Positions 8,447 to 18,032 of a DNA stretch of 64,000 nucleotides are shown piece after piece. How positions within the stretch are numbered: position 1 is the stretch's first letter; each line of letters starts with the position of its first letter. The translations under genes were made by a program, and so were the position numbers. Source of the stretch: a virus. Under the pieces are notes generated by a model. That model did not search any database, was not told where the DNA came from, and was given only the letters and a program-made list of their open reading frames with translations. The DNA lies in the IMG/VR virus record IMGVR_UViG_3300050821_006280, positions 1-64,000 of that record. The stretch is one strand, 5' to 3'.

Positions 8447-10690
8447 TTATGACACTACGAATGTCACGATATTGAACGCTAAGTTCTGCCCGATATCGGT
8501 ACCGCGTGTAGCGACCTGCGACGCATCAACTTGCAAGTTACCAACTTCATCGATCTGCAATGCACTCCCGGAAGTCACCAACGCTGGAGTGATCAGAATC
8601 CCTCTCGCGTCGTAGACCCCGGTACCAATCTTCGCCACTGGATCGCCTGGAACAATACTGATATTGACACTCGAAAGACCGTCGATCGTAGCAGTACTCG
8701 GTGTAACTGGCCCGTAAAGCTCATCGAGATAGAGCGTAGCTCCAAACGATCGACCCTTCATCACGTTTAGCACCGCTGCCTGAACCTGTGCCTTGACCGT
8801 ATCTATGACGAATCCTGTCAAGATGCCGATCTTTACGCTCAGCCATACCTGCACCAGCTGATCGTACGCTCCGACAACCTTAACAACTTGTGATACTTCT
8901 TTGTTTTGATCCAAGAATGACTGGAGCGACTTCATCAGACCGAATGTCGGCGGCACATAAAAGCCATCAGCATCCAGGGTGAGTACAGGTACCTCGACCA
9001 AATTGGCGCTACAGTCTGCTGACAAGAAGGCGTTGACATGATCGAAGATATTCTTGACGAATCCGCTGCCTAGCTGAATCGATCCGATATCAGCCACGAG
9101 CGTTCCAACTGATGCTGTCAGGTTATTTACTTGGGTCTCTGCGGCTGCCTCTTGCGTTAGAACGTCCGTTGCCTTTGCCGAGATAGACCCAGAAAAACCC
9201 GTTGCCTCTGCCGCCTTAGAAACAATAGAGCCATTCTGAGTGGCGATTGTCGACGGGTCCACCGCAGCAGCCCCAGTCTGGACGACAGTCACCTGCGCCG
9301 TCAGTGTTGCCCGAGTCGCCGCAGTCAATCCATCCGATACAGCCGTTGGGATTCCAGCAATGGCCGTTTGCAGAGCCGTGGCTGCGGTGTTGATCTGTCC
9401 CTGCCCCACCTGGATTTGAGAAATCGCGGTCTTGATCGTGCTGGTTGAGCCAGCAATTGCTGTGAGATCGGTATTCAACAAACCTAACAACGCTGTGATC
9501 CCCGTGGACGGATCGTTGATATCCGTTTTGATGTTGGCAAGAGGCCCTGCCAACAGAGATGCAGCTGTATTGTCGATGTTCCTCTCAAGGGTCTCTGTAT
9601 CGCTTGAGATCGAATTCAGCTGTGAATTCAAATATGCATCATCGCCGGCCGATTTGACCGTGATGGCATGAGCTACCGCAATTGCTCCTTGGGTACCATC
9701 ACGGAAGGTCCCAGCGCGAGACTGGTAATCCTCGGCCGTGATGTTGACTCCACGACTCTTGAAGAAAAGCGGCGCGTTCGCCTTGGCACTTGCAATACTT
9801 TCAGCGTCAGAGCCACCAACGCTAGAACTCGGGTTGTTGATAACCAAGCCGATGTTCTGGGTATTAACGACCAGAGGAGTATTGACAGACTGAATCGTGT
9901 TCGCCAGAACTTGGCCGTTGATACCAGTCGAGGCGAAGTACGTTATAACGACGGACGCATTCTGAGGAGGAATGTTTCCCGCAACGCCATCGCCGAACCT
10001 CAACGTTGGTGGCGAGTCGTTATATCCGATCTCGAATTGATTCGTTGCACCAAAAGACAGCAATTCACTTTCGGTCCACTTCACGCCATTGACAGTCACC
10101 GTTACCTGCGACTGACCATTTGATCCTGGACCAACAACAAACTTACCGACCGGGACGTTAGCGATCGGGAAAATCTGATTTGCCAAGCCATTCGACGTGA
10201 ACGTAGCTGATAGAGTCTGTCCCTCAGAGCAAGTAATACTTGCCGTTGAGTTTGTGAATTTCGGCCACGTATAGGCCTGCTGCGCCTCAAAGATCAAACC
10301 ATTCGGGCCTTTGAACTCAAATCCAATCGGAAGCGGAACATCGAATGGATACTGCTGCTGGAGAGAAACAGCCACCAGGACGCTAGAAGCGACCGCCGGT
10401 CCCATCTTGTACCCGATTTGGCGAGCTGCGCGGGCAACAGACTTCCTAGTGCGTGCAGTGGAAAGGAAGTTATCGGTCGCACGTCGATCAAGATAAAACG
10501 CCAAGGTATCGAGACCGAAGGCAAATAAATCTACCAGCATGATCCCAAGCGACGAAACAACGAAGTCGTTGTAAGACGCCGCATAGGTGATCTGCAAACG
10601 AGCAAGAATCTCGTCTTCGTAAGAATCGAAATCGAGCCCAGCGTACTGGACGCGGTTCAAATTCGCCCTGGAGACCGTAGTGTTAGCCAT
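8447..10690 (-). CDS. baseplate wedge protein, J/gp6-like, with coiled-coil insertion
   Basis: 747 aa. Residues 1-340 carry baseplate J-family features: a helical N-terminus with LDTLAFYLDRRATDNFL, the RFGDGVAGNIPP loop and the TAEDYQSRA motif. Residues about 345-545 are an Ala/Thr/Ser/Gln-rich helical insertion that looks like a long coiled coil, after which the J-like C-terminal part resumes (QVWLSVKIG...). J-type proteins form the wedge ring that triggers sheath contraction. Most homologues lack such a long insertion. The gene is followed on the map by BppU-like and fibre genes and preceded by the gp25-like gene. Confidence 0.85.
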   Translation of the reverse strand: MANTTVSRANLNRVQYAGLDFDSYEDEILARLQITYAASYNDFVVSSLGIMLVDLFAFGLDTLAFYLDRRATDNFLSTARTRKSVARAARQIGYKMGPAVASSVLVAVSLQQQYPFDVPLPIGFEFKGPNGLIFEAQQAYTWPKFTNSTASITCSEGQTLSATFTSNGLANQIFPIANVPVGKFVVGPGSNGQSQVTVTVNGVKWTESELLSFGATNQFEIGYNDSPPTLRFGDGVAGNIPPQNASVVITYFASTGINGQVLANTIQSVNTPLVVNTQNIGLVINNPSSSVGGSDAESIASAKANAPLFFKSRGVNITAEDYQSRAGTFRDGTQGAIAVAHAITVKSAGDDAYLNSQLNSISSDTETLERNIDNTAASLLAGPLANIKTDINDPSTGITALLGLLNTDLTAIAGSTSTIKTAISQIQVGQGQINTAATALQTAIAGIPTAVSDGLTAATRATLTAQVTVVQTGAAAVDPSTIATQNGSIVSKAAEATGFSGSISAKATDVLTQEAAAETQVNNLTASVGTLVADIGSIQLGSGFVKNIFDHVNAFLSADCSANLVEVPVLTLDADGFYVPPTFGLMKSLQSFLDQNKEVSQVVKVVGAYDQLVQVWLSVKIGILTGFVIDTVKAQVQAAVLNVMKGRSFGATLYLDELYGPVTPSTATIDGLSSVNISIVPGDPVAKIGTGVYDARGILITPALVTSGSALQIDEVGNLQVDASQVATRGTDIGQNLAFNIVTFVVS

Positions 10691-10693
10691 GCT

Positions 10694-11074
10694 CTATAGG
10701 CCTCCCACAAGTGCAACTGCCTGCGCAGTCTGGCTGGCGATGACTGTGTAATAGATCGTGATCAGAATCTGCCCTGGGGCAGTGATATCGTCACCGCTTT
10801 CGACCGTCACGGCATCCACCTGAATCCGCGGCTCCCACTTAGCCAAGGAGCTACGGACCTCTCGCTCTACCAGGCGCCTGAAATTGTCGTCGTTGTTCTC
10901 GAAGACGAACGAGAATGCGTCACATCCAAAGTCTGGTCGCATCACCCTAGACTTCTTCCCGGTACAAATGATCTGGATGATTGACGACATGATCGCATCG
11001 TCATCGAACGCTGGGTTTGGAAAGGCCTGTGTTCCGGCCTTAAAAGGGAACTGTATGCTGAATATCGTCGGCAT
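10694..11074 (-). CDS. baseplate wedge protein, gp25/GPW-like
   Basis: 126 aa from the ATG at 11074, which lies 4 nt after the upstream stop. A TTG at 11104 would give a 10-residue longer form but overlaps the previous gene. The sequence shows the gp25 pattern: IIQIICTGKKSRVMRPDFGCD, then RRLVEREVRSSLAKWEPRI and V.VE. The E-R-x-R-x-x-L-x-x-x-E-P-R segment is the family hallmark. gp25 proteins join the J-like wedge to the sheath initiation ring, and gene order next to the J homologue agrees. Confidence 0.85.
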   Translation of the reverse strand: MPTIFSIQFPFKAGTQAFPNPAFDDDAIMSSIIQIICTGKKSRVMRPDFGCDAFSFVFENNDDNFRRLVEREVRSSLAKWEPRIQVDAVTVESGDDITAPGQILITIYYTVIASQTAQAVALVGGL

Positions 11075-11078
11075 CGTA

Positions 11079-11543
11079 TTATTGCAATGTCCCTGGTGGA
11101 CCAAGGATTGGCGGGTATGTCACCACCACTGTCTTGGTCGCCAGATCCAAAGCATCCGCCAGCGTTTGGGCTGACTCTGCATAGGAGTTTGCCTGGATAG
11201 CTGATAGCTTTGCAACCGCAGGTGGAGTTATGATCGCGGTACACACCCCGCCAACGGCAGTCATCACCGGAGGAACAAGCCAGAACTGCATGACAGCCAA
11301 GCCGATCTGCTGGGATGCACCAGCCAGCGGTATCTGGTGATCCATTATCTGCTGAAGAACATTCTTGAGCTGCTGCATCTCAATCCCCTTGAGAAGTACA
11401 GGATCACCGTGTGGACCCTGTGCAGCTGTCGCATAAATCTGGTAAGCAGTTGCAATTCGCTGGGCAATCGCAGAACTACTATCGAGCGTTTGATTGAAAA
11501 TCTGAAGGATTTGGGCATAAAGCCCAGCGGATACAAGAGCCAT
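11079..11543 (-). CDS. baseplate-region protein, function unknown
   Basis: 154 aa, helical N-terminal half (LYAQILQIFNQTLDSS) and a hydrophobic middle (FWLVPPVMTAVGGVCTAIITPP), ending in a proline-rich tail. Located between the gpV-like spike and the gp25-like wedge genes, with the next gene starting 4 nt after its stop and its own start directly abutting the upstream stop. Likely a virion or assembly protein. Family not recognised. Confidence 0.6.
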   Translation of the reverse strand: MALVSAGLYAQILQIFNQTLDSSSAIAQRIATAYQIYATAAQGPHGDPVLLKGIEMQQLKNVLQQIMDHQIPLAGASQQIGLAVMQFWLVPPVMTAVGGVCTAIITPPAVAKLSAIQANSYAESAQTLADALDLATKTVVVTYPPILGPPGTLQ

Positions 11544-12224
11544 CTAGCTTGTCTCGGTATCGCTGCTTAGCGCATTCTGCGGAAGCGGGGTTAGAGGCTT
11601 CTGCGTCGGCCCATAAGCGTGTGGATGCGTATGGTTATCAAGCCAGTTTTTGACTTGCTTGCCGAGCAGCATTGGCTCGAAGGAGCCATCTTTACTGCCT
11701 ACGCTGATCTTATCCTTTGTAATCCGAACGATTTTTCCTGACTTCTGCTTCACCAGGATCGATTCTGATCCATTGGTGTCATCGATGATGATCTTGTTCC
11801 CTCCAGGAGTCACCCAGCCACGCTTTTTCGGAGCATTCTTTGGGGAGGGAGCAAGCTCGGAGTCGATGTCAGAACCGTGATACCACCCTCCCAGGTAACA
11901 TGCTGGCTCATTCGGGTCCCCATTATCGAAGAAGATCCAGACCGCATCACCCTTCTCTGGCGGAAAGAACTCGCCATGACCTGGTCCAGCTCCCGCGGCC
12001 ATGGGAAATAACCAGTGACCATTGTCCTTCAGCATGCGTGCACGCGGACATGAAACCGTGACCCTCCCAAGTCCAGCCGGATCTGCGTTGTCCTCGACGA
12101 TCGCGCGGTAGGGGCCATAGTACCTACGGAAATACTCCAGACCCAGTCTCTTCAGGTTCCCGGTAAATTCATCAAAATCAGACCCGAGCTTCCGAAGATG
12201 ATCCATTACTGCCTCAAACAGCAT
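11544..12224 (-). CDS. baseplate spike / assembly protein V (gp5-like)
   Basis: 226 aa. An OB-fold region (about 35-115: YRAIVEDNADPAGLGRVTV, FPPEKGDAVWIFFDNGDPNEP) is followed by a TPGGNKIIIDD segment and short beta repeats, then HTHPHAYG near the C-terminus. This is the gpV / T4 gp5 N-terminal layout of the central membrane-puncturing spike. No lysozyme domain is present, so it is the spike without the cell-wall-cutting part of T4 gp5. It lies directly after the hub gene. Confidence 0.85.
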   Translation of the reverse strand: MLFEAVMDHLRKLGSDFDEFTGNLKRLGLEYFRRYYGPYRAIVEDNADPAGLGRVTVSCPRARMLKDNGHWLFPMAAGAGPGHGEFFPPEKGDAVWIFFDNGDPNEPACYLGGWYHGSDIDSELAPSPKNAPKKRGWVTPGGNKIIIDDTNGSESILVKQKSGKIVRITKDKISVGSKDGSFEPMLLGKQVKNWLDNHTHPHAYGPTQKPLTPLPQNALSSDTETS

Positions 12225-12227
12225 CGG

Positions 12228-13730
12228 TCAGCCTCCCGGCAGGGTGGTCTTGCCAGTGGCGATCGGATCTATTTTGATCCTCGTTCCCTGGACCTGATTG
12301 CTTAACAAGCCAACACTTGGAGAAGGATCGATATTGGAGGCCTGGCCCTTTTGGGCAGTAGCCATGGCCATGACTTCAGGCAGGTAGTTGCCAATCGCCT
12401 TGAAGTGGCAAGAATACCCACCGATCCCTATGGTATGGATCACGTTCACCACGCCATAGTCTCCATTAAAGACCCCTCTACCATTGCTGCTGGCAGACTC
12501 CGTTCCAAGAACTGTGATTACTTCCCCAGGAACTAGGTCTGGAATTCCGACTGTCTCAACCTCGATATTGATCCCCTTCTTGTAGTTCTGGTTCTTGAAT
12601 TCTCCCCTGGCATACTCGATAGCCGCGGTCTCAGGATTGCCCGGGAAGTGGAGCCCGAAGTTCTGTGTCCTACCAAATGCCTTCTGGGTCTTGTCAACGG
12701 TTCCCTGTCCAGTCTGGTTGATTGGGTTTGACTGATCATCGATCGTCACCTTGTTAACCCCAGAGCTGTCAGGCCCTTTGCGATCTGCTGGAACATCCTG
12801 CTGGAGTACTTCGCCGATACCAGCTGAGAGCCATACAGCCGTCGTTGGAGACGATAGATCGAGGATCGGGAACAGCAGACTCTGCGGATCCATCCCTCCG
12901 CGCACCACGAAACGCTTGACTCCCTTGTTCGGCTGGTTCACGTACCAGTTGTTGCGGTCCTTTATCTGAACGTTCTTTCCGACCACATAGAGATCAAGTC
13001 CATAGTTCTTGCACTCTTCCTGGATAAACCACCAATCGTTCCGCGGACCGACTTCAATCGTGACCGGCGTCTGCACGTCGTTACCATTGCTATCCTTGAC
13101 CTTGACACTCTGCGGAGCTTGGAAGAATGGATGTTTCACTCCAGAATTTCTCGCCGACTGGCTCTTTGAAAGTCCGAAGTCCTTCCAGAGATCGTCAAGG
13201 ACGAACTCCGTATAGTCCTTCAATACAGTCTCAACCGCTTCTGCCGGCGACGTGCCAGCTGGAAACTGGCGCCCGTTGACGCTGTTGGCGGTGTCGAGGG
13301 CATACCCAACACCAAGAGCATTCAAGGTGATCGTGATATCGCTTCCGATTCTGACATCTGGCTTCTGGAGTAATCCTCCATATGTCAGCGTTCGTAAAGC
13401 AGCATTATTGCCGTTGAGTGGCGTAGTGTAACCGATGACAACCTCAAGCTGACCAATGCCCCACTGAACCAGCGGTGAGTTGATGATCTCTAGTGCGTCC
13501 TCGAACGGCGGTGTCATCGTCACAGAAACGCGCGAGTTACGCGCCATTCCGACTTCGATCTGTACTTCTGAAACGTAAGCCAAGTTCGCAAGTGCCTTCA
13601 GCTGACTCGGCAAAGCACTACCATTCGCAGAATCTGTCCAGAGATCGAATTCGCGTTGGCCGCCAATCTCCTTGCCTGCGAAGGTTTTGATCTTGCCTGC
13701 GATGTAACAACCAAATAGGTCTAGCGCCAT
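12228..13730 (-). CDS. baseplate hub protein, gpD/gp27-like
   Basis: 500 aa. Features of late-control gpD-type hub proteins: an N-terminal ELQ..GMARNSRVSVTMTPPFEDAL and GQLEVVIGYTTPLNG region (scaffold beta barrel), a GTSPAEAVETVLKDY segment, then a LDLYVVGKNVQIKDR segment and a C-terminal LVPGEVITVLGTES.. portion. gpD proteins form the trimeric ring that carries the spike, and the spike gene follows after 3 nt. Usual family length is about 350-400 aa, so this one is somewhat extended. Confidence 0.75.
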   Translation of the reverse strand: MALDLFGCYIAGKIKTFAGKEIGGQREFDLWTDSANGSALPSQLKALANLAYVSEVQIEVGMARNSRVSVTMTPPFEDALEIINSPLVQWGIGQLEVVIGYTTPLNGNNAALRTLTYGGLLQKPDVRIGSDITITLNALGVGYALDTANSVNGRQFPAGTSPAEAVETVLKDYTEFVLDDLWKDFGLSKSQSARNSGVKHPFFQAPQSVKVKDSNGNDVQTPVTIEVGPRNDWWFIQEECKNYGLDLYVVGKNVQIKDRNNWYVNQPNKGVKRFVVRGGMDPQSLLFPILDLSSPTTAVWLSAGIGEVLQQDVPADRKGPDSSGVNKVTIDDQSNPINQTGQGTVDKTQKAFGRTQNFGLHFPGNPETAAIEYARGEFKNQNYKKGINIEVETVGIPDLVPGEVITVLGTESASSNGRGVFNGDYGVVNVIHTIGIGGYSCHFKAIGNYLPEVMAMATAQKGQASNIDPSPSVGLLSNQVQGTRIKIDPIATGKTTLPGG

Positions 13731-13733
13731 GGC

Positions 13734-14060
13734 TTAGGACTGCTGCTGGGTGGTGGGAGCCGGAAGGAACGAATTGATGATGAAATCAGGATCTGGAATC
13801 ACGATATCGTGATCGGCCTTGAGATCTGTTGGCAAAATCTCCATGCCGTTCGCCCACGCAATTACCCACCAGAAACCAGCATCGTTGTAATACTGGAATG
13901 CCAGGACATCGATTCGATCGCTTGAATCCACTCTATGTTTCAGATCGCCAGGACGAGCTACGAAATCTGGTAGATCGAGCGTATCCCAGAACTCAAACCC
14001 GCTGATACTAAGCAGCTGGTTGAACAGTAATCTAGAAACTGGGGAGATCCCAACTGACAT
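13734..14060 (-). CDS. baseplate wedge protein, gp53/LysM-like
   Basis: 108 aa. The central motif DLKHRVDSSDRIDVLAFQYY followed by WWVIAWANG has the form of T4 gp53 and related LysM-like tail proteins (D..a..yyg...ww.ia..N). It sits between tape measure and hub, where such proteins are commonly found. It probably clamps wedge components at the baseplate. The call is by motif and context. Confidence 0.7.
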   Translation of the reverse strand: MSVGISPVSRLLFNQLLSISGFEFWDTLDLPDFVARPGDLKHRVDSSDRIDVLAFQYYNDAGFWWVIAWANGMEILPTDLKADHDIVIPDPDFIINSFLPAPTTQQQS

Positions 14061-14069
14061 CTAATTCTC

Positions 14070-16517
14070 CTAATGACTACTGACGCCTGTCGTGTTTCTG
14101 CCACTGTCGCCAACTGATCCACCGCTCCTGCCACCACCGCCTCCTCCACTTTGAAGTCGGTTTGCGATCTGGTCGGGCAAGCTCTGGAGCGCCGACAGTT
14201 GGGCACGCTGAATGTCGTTGCTCTCTGTCGCCCATTCAGGATGGTGTGTGGCCTCGACGAGCGCCTTGGTAGTCTGTGAAGCCTTCGACATCGGAGTATC
14301 CGATCCAGCCGAATAACTAGCGACAGACGCTGGCTGAAGAGGCTCGGACGCATTGGGCAGAGACACAGTCGCCCCGCTTGATTGCAAGATCGTTCCTGGC
14401 TTCGGCAGCTGCCCCAGCAACTTCTCGTAGCCAAGATCGGGCGCGAGCTGCTTGAGCTGCTCGTACCGAAGATCCTGCATCTTCTTGTCATTGCTCCTGA
14501 GCGCTTCCCAGTAGTCGTGCTGGTACTTGTTCCAAGTTAATGACGATGCTCCCTTAGGATCATCCCCTGCGTGCTTCATGCTAAGGAAGTCGGGAGTGAT
14601 TGCATCCCAGAACGCATCCATTGCGGCATCAGCAAGCGCATGGAAAGCCTGCTTTGCGTAGGGGGTAACCATCTTCATCAGGCTATCGAAGCCACTCTTC
14701 ATCGCACTCGACGCTTGATCACCACCAAGATCCTTGTAGAGATCGCTCAGCAGCTTTGTCAGCCCATGCCACCAGATCGGGATATTCGTCCGCAGGTATT
14801 CCATGGTGTGATCCCACAGCTTCGTCATTGCCTCTTTAGGCGTATGAGCAGGATCATCCTTATACAAAGCATTGTAGAGAGCCATCAGCGCCTTGCTACC
14901 TGCGTCCTTCATCACAGGCCAAAGAACCTCGAAACCCCTGATCATGTCGTTAATGAACTCGCCGACACCCGCGCCAAACTTCGACATCTGGGTTTTCATA
15001 TTGTCGAACATGGAGGTCATCTCTTTGCCTCCACGGCCAGCCCTGACAAACAGCATGCCCAAGTTGACGACGCCAGCTCCCAATGGACCCATGTTCTTAG
15101 TGAGGGCCTGCGTAGCCAGCAATGACTTATCGAGGTGACCAAGAAACCCACCAAATCCGTGGTAATTGATCTCCTGGATCGCATCGAAGAATTTTCCGAT
15201 CCCCTTGTACTCGCCCTTCATTGCGGTGATGCTGCCCTCCATCACCTTGATCGAGCTACGAAGACTATCGTTGAAGGCGCTGTCATTGACCTTGCCTAGG
15301 TGTTTCAGCTTAGTCGCCATCTGATCTAGGATTCGCCCATACTCTTCCTGAGTACTGATGCCGCTCTTGAAGCCCTTGTTCAGAGCGTCAATTCCACCTG
15401 GACCACCGAGCCCGCCGGCACCAATCGCCTTTATTAGCTCCGTCGCCTTGTCGTGCATTGGCGTCATGCCATGCGTGATGAAGTCAGCAATAGCGGGGCT
15501 GGCCTCCTTCGAGATCTGCTGCGAGAAGCGACCGATTGCCTCTTGAAGCTTGTTCTTTGGAATGACCTTCTCAGCCTTCGTAAAGGCTTCATTGAGCTTC
15601 TGGGAAAACTCCAAAGGCGACTTCTGCAATAGCTCGAAGGCTTCCTGGACCCCGCCTCCCATGTTCTGGGCAAGAATGTCGGCCGCGGGTCCCAGATCCT
15701 GCGCCAGGCCATCATAGAGCGACTGGAAGTCATTCACGCCACCAACAACGACCTTCGTGAGTCCTTGGGCCAGGGACTGAGCTTCCTTCGCGCTATGACC
15801 TGCCTGCATGAACATGCCAGCCAAAGCAGTCCCGGACTCGATAAACATCTTGGTGCGCTCAGGACCCCACTGGGTGAAGAGACCCTGTCCCTCCTCCTGC
15901 ATCAGCTTGGTCATGTCGATCATGCCCTGCATCGACTCCGAGCCCATGTTGAACATGCGACCAACGTTGGCGGTCGTTTGGATCATCGACTTGAGTTGCT
16001 TGTCGTTTAATCCAACCTCTTTCCTCAAGTGACCAATGGTGGCAGCCATCTCAGCGCCATTCACATCAGCCACATCCATAATTTTGATGAACTTTGATAG
16101 ACTTCCAAATCCGATCTTGCCAACGTCAATGCCTTGTTGCTCCAAGGCCTTCATTGACTCTGCGATACTGTCAATCGGACGATTGAGGCTGTAGGCAAGA
16201 CCGCCAGCAGTCTTCTTTGCCTTCTCCAGGCTCATCGACATGTGCCCCATGCCGGCGAAGACCTTACTGGTCACAACGTCGTACCCGACCCATCTGGATT
16301 CAAGATCGGTGAGGTTGTTTTTCATGTCTCCCATCGCTTGGGAAACACTGTCGGCACGTGCGAAGCCCGTGAACATCTTCTTCGCACTGGTCATCGCGAT
16401 ATCTTTTACGGATCCAGCGAGACCGACAAATCCAGCCTTAACTGATCCGATTGTCTTCGACAGCCCGGTATCCCGGCCCGTGAAGTTGAAACCGACGCCC
16501 ATGTTATTCAGGGCCAC
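14070..16517 (-). CDS. tail tape measure protein
   Basis: 815 aa, helical throughout with hydrophobic patches. The section from about 100 to 330 (LAYSLNRPIDSIAESMKALEQQGID, MAATIGHLRKEVGL, SLAQGLTKVVVGGVND) matches the conserved tape-measure core. The C-terminus is Gly/Ser-rich and disordered. It sets tail length; at about 1.5 Angstrom per residue it would imply a tail of roughly 120 nm. The start codon is GTG at 16517, with AAGGAG 8 nt upstream. No lysozyme or peptidase domain was seen. Confidence 0.85.
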   Translation of the reverse strand: MALNNMGVGFNFTGRDTGLSKTIGSVKAGFVGLAGSVKDIAMTSAKKMFTGFARADSVSQAMGDMKNNLTDLESRWVGYDVVTSKVFAGMGHMSMSLEKAKKTAGGLAYSLNRPIDSIAESMKALEQQGIDVGKIGFGSLSKFIKIMDVADVNGAEMAATIGHLRKEVGLNDKQLKSMIQTTANVGRMFNMGSESMQGMIDMTKLMQEEGQGLFTQWGPERTKMFIESGTALAGMFMQAGHSAKEAQSLAQGLTKVVVGGVNDFQSLYDGLAQDLGPAADILAQNMGGGVQEAFELLQKSPLEFSQKLNEAFTKAEKVIPKNKLQEAIGRFSQQISKEASPAIADFITHGMTPMHDKATELIKAIGAGGLGGPGGIDALNKGFKSGISTQEEYGRILDQMATKLKHLGKVNDSAFNDSLRSSIKVMEGSITAMKGEYKGIGKFFDAIQEINYHGFGGFLGHLDKSLLATQALTKNMGPLGAGVVNLGMLFVRAGRGGKEMTSMFDNMKTQMSKFGAGVGEFINDMIRGFEVLWPVMKDAGSKALMALYNALYKDDPAHTPKEAMTKLWDHTMEYLRTNIPIWWHGLTKLLSDLYKDLGGDQASSAMKSGFDSLMKMVTPYAKQAFHALADAAMDAFWDAITPDFLSMKHAGDDPKGASSLTWNKYQHDYWEALRSNDKKMQDLRYEQLKQLAPDLGYEKLLGQLPKPGTILQSSGATVSLPNASEPLQPASVASYSAGSDTPMSKASQTTKALVEATHHPEWATESNDIQRAQLSALQSLPDQIANRLQSGGGGGGRSGGSVGDSGRNTTGVSSH

Positions 16518-16551
16518 GTGGACAGCTCCTTTTCGCTCGGAAGCGTCGGCT

Positions 16552-17070
16552 CTACGCTACGTCGATTCCAATGATCGTGCTACCGGGGATGATCTGCGCA
16601 TACGCAAACCGACGAACGTTTCCGAGTTGCTTACGCCTGCACGTCACTGTTCGATGGCAGTTAGCACAAAGAAGATCGCATTTCGCAACCTCGTCCATAA
16701 CTTTGATCTTTAAAGCATCAAAAGATGGGAACTTCTTGGCAGGAAAATTAACCGCCTCCGAGACGTTGAACTCCTTGATACCTCGGACATGATCCCACTC
16801 AAATGCTTCCCAATCCCAGAACTCATTCGGAATGGACGGACAGCGCGAACACCCGCCTCTGCTTATTTTCAGTTCAAGCAGAAACTTTTTAATCGGAGTC
16901 CTTTTCTTCTCCTGCCTTAGCTGTCGCTTCTTGTATTCGCACTGACGGCATATCCTGGTCTTACGACAATTTCGTTTCCATATTTTAAGCGGATCAGCAG
17001 GACCAGTCATAAACAACGACTCGTCATTCTCACCGCAAATAGTACAGACCCTGGTCATCGACAACACCAT
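16552..17070 (-). CDS. HNH endonuclease, probably homing-type
   Basis: 172 aa. Two CxxC pairs in the N-terminal half (CTICG near 9-13, CRQC near 41-44), a further CSRC, then the HNH core FEWDHVRG and CDLLCANCHRT near 90-145. This is a DH...CxxCH nuclease of the type found in free-standing phage homing endonucleases. It separates the tail chaperone-like genes from the tape measure gene, normally adjacent in phages, which suggests insertion. No good ribosome site is seen for ATG 17070; ATG 17058 is an alternative. The C-terminal region has no second recognised DNA-binding domain. Confidence 0.8.
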   Translation of the reverse strand: MVLSMTRVCTICGENDESLFMTGPADPLKIWKRNCRKTRICRQCEYKKRQLRQEKKRTPIKKFLLELKISRGGCSRCPSIPNEFWDWEAFEWDHVRGIKEFNVSEAVNFPAKKFPSFDALKIKVMDEVAKCDLLCANCHRTVTCRRKQLGNVRRFAYAQIIPGSTIIGIDVA

Positions 17071-17106
17071 GTACGCAAGCGTTTGCGCAGATCGATCTTC
17101 ATCTTG

Positions 17107-17244
17107 CTACCGTCGACCCCGCAGCCTCTCTAAATGCTTCCTTCGTTCGTTCTCTAGATCGCCCTTCTGAAGCATCATTCGTAGTCGTCTCGATGACGGC
17201 ATTTCCATTAGATCTCGATACGACGAGCCCGGCCATACCTCCAT
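17107..17244 (-). CDS. small overlapping tail-chaperone-like protein (45 aa)
   Basis: Starts at the ATG whose A is the last base of the TGA stop of the 262-aa gene (TGATG), and runs 45 codons to a TAG. The peptide begins MEVWPGSSYRDLMEMP and is then rich in Arg/Leu/Met with a helical, basic end. A W...SY.DLM.MP..RR pattern resembles the short products encoded just after tail chaperone genes in other contractile phages. Position between tube and tape measure genes agrees. It may be translated by coupling to the upstream gene. Confidence 0.65.
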   Translation of the reverse strand: MEVWPGSSYRDLMEMPSSRRLRMMLQKGDLENERRKHLERLRGRR

Positions 17245-18032
17245 CAGGTAGAAGATTTCTTGTTCCAGCGTTTCAATACTGCCAAAGGGTTGAAGAAACC
17301 CTCCTGGCTTGGATCTACATTCGCTTGATACTCAGCGGCACAGCTTGGACATTCCATGTCTATACTTGTATCGATACCCCCTTCGTTATCCTCCCAGGCA
17401 TCCCGAAGAAAGTTACGATCCATGAGTCCAAGCACCTTTAAATCTTCTAAGGTACATGGCTTGTCGTTCATGGAATCAATCCGAGCCAGCAACGAGGTTG
17501 AAATCCTATCCTTGCCCGATTGAAGTGCCCTTGCGATCGAATCCTCACCGCGACCTGTCAGTACCTTCATTAGGACTTTGTGACCAGACTTCGGCAGGAC
17601 AATCGGATAGGTTCGTCTCTTCGGATCCGGCATAGCCTTCACCTCCAGCTCCGAGAGATCGACCACGATCTTCTGCTCCTGGTCGCAATGTGGGCACTTG
17701 GAAATGAATGGCATATCGTTTCCTAGGCTCACTCGCCGAATCGCAAACATGATGAAGAAGCGATCACCCTGACAGAGGTCGGGAATGATCTTCTCCATTG
17801 CCGCCTCGCCTCGATAAGGCCCGATAGCGGCTGTACACGCGATCATGAGCCTATTGAGTCTCCTAAACGCCATCATGTTGGTGGCAGCTAAGATCTCCTC
17901 CTCTGGTCCAGTGATTTCACGAATCTCGACCTGAGTGTGAAGCTTTCCGTCTTGATCGATATAACCGCACGGCAGCTCGAAACCATCGACCGAAGACTTC
18001 GGGAGTTCCACTGCTGGGTTCACAGTCTCCAT
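17244..18032 (-). CDS. tail assembly chaperone / T4 baseplate-protein-like, with two CxxC motifs
   Basis: 262 aa. The N-terminal region contains an REITGPEEEILA motif and LIACTAAIGPYRG. Two zinc-ribbon-like pairs are present, CPHC in the middle and CPSC near the C-terminus. This layout is seen in the phage family that includes T4 gp26/gp51-like proteins, and in many myophages the same gene lies between tube and tape measure, where the chaperone belongs. The short overlapping gene after it supports a chaperone pair. The family call is moderate and the zinc role is inferred from Cys spacing. Confidence 0.6.
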   Translation of the reverse strand: METVNPAVELPKSSVDGFELPCGYIDQDGKLHTQVEIREITGPEEEILAATNMMAFRRLNRLMIACTAAIGPYRGEAAMEKIIPDLCQGDRFFIMFAIRRVSLGNDMPFISKCPHCDQEQKIVVDLSELEVKAMPDPKRRTYPIVLPKSGHKVLMKVLTGRGEDSIARALQSGKDRISTSLLARIDSMNDKPCTLEDLKVLGLMDRNFLRDAWEDNEGGIDTSIDMECPSCAAEYQANVDPSQEGFFNPLAVLKRWNKKSST

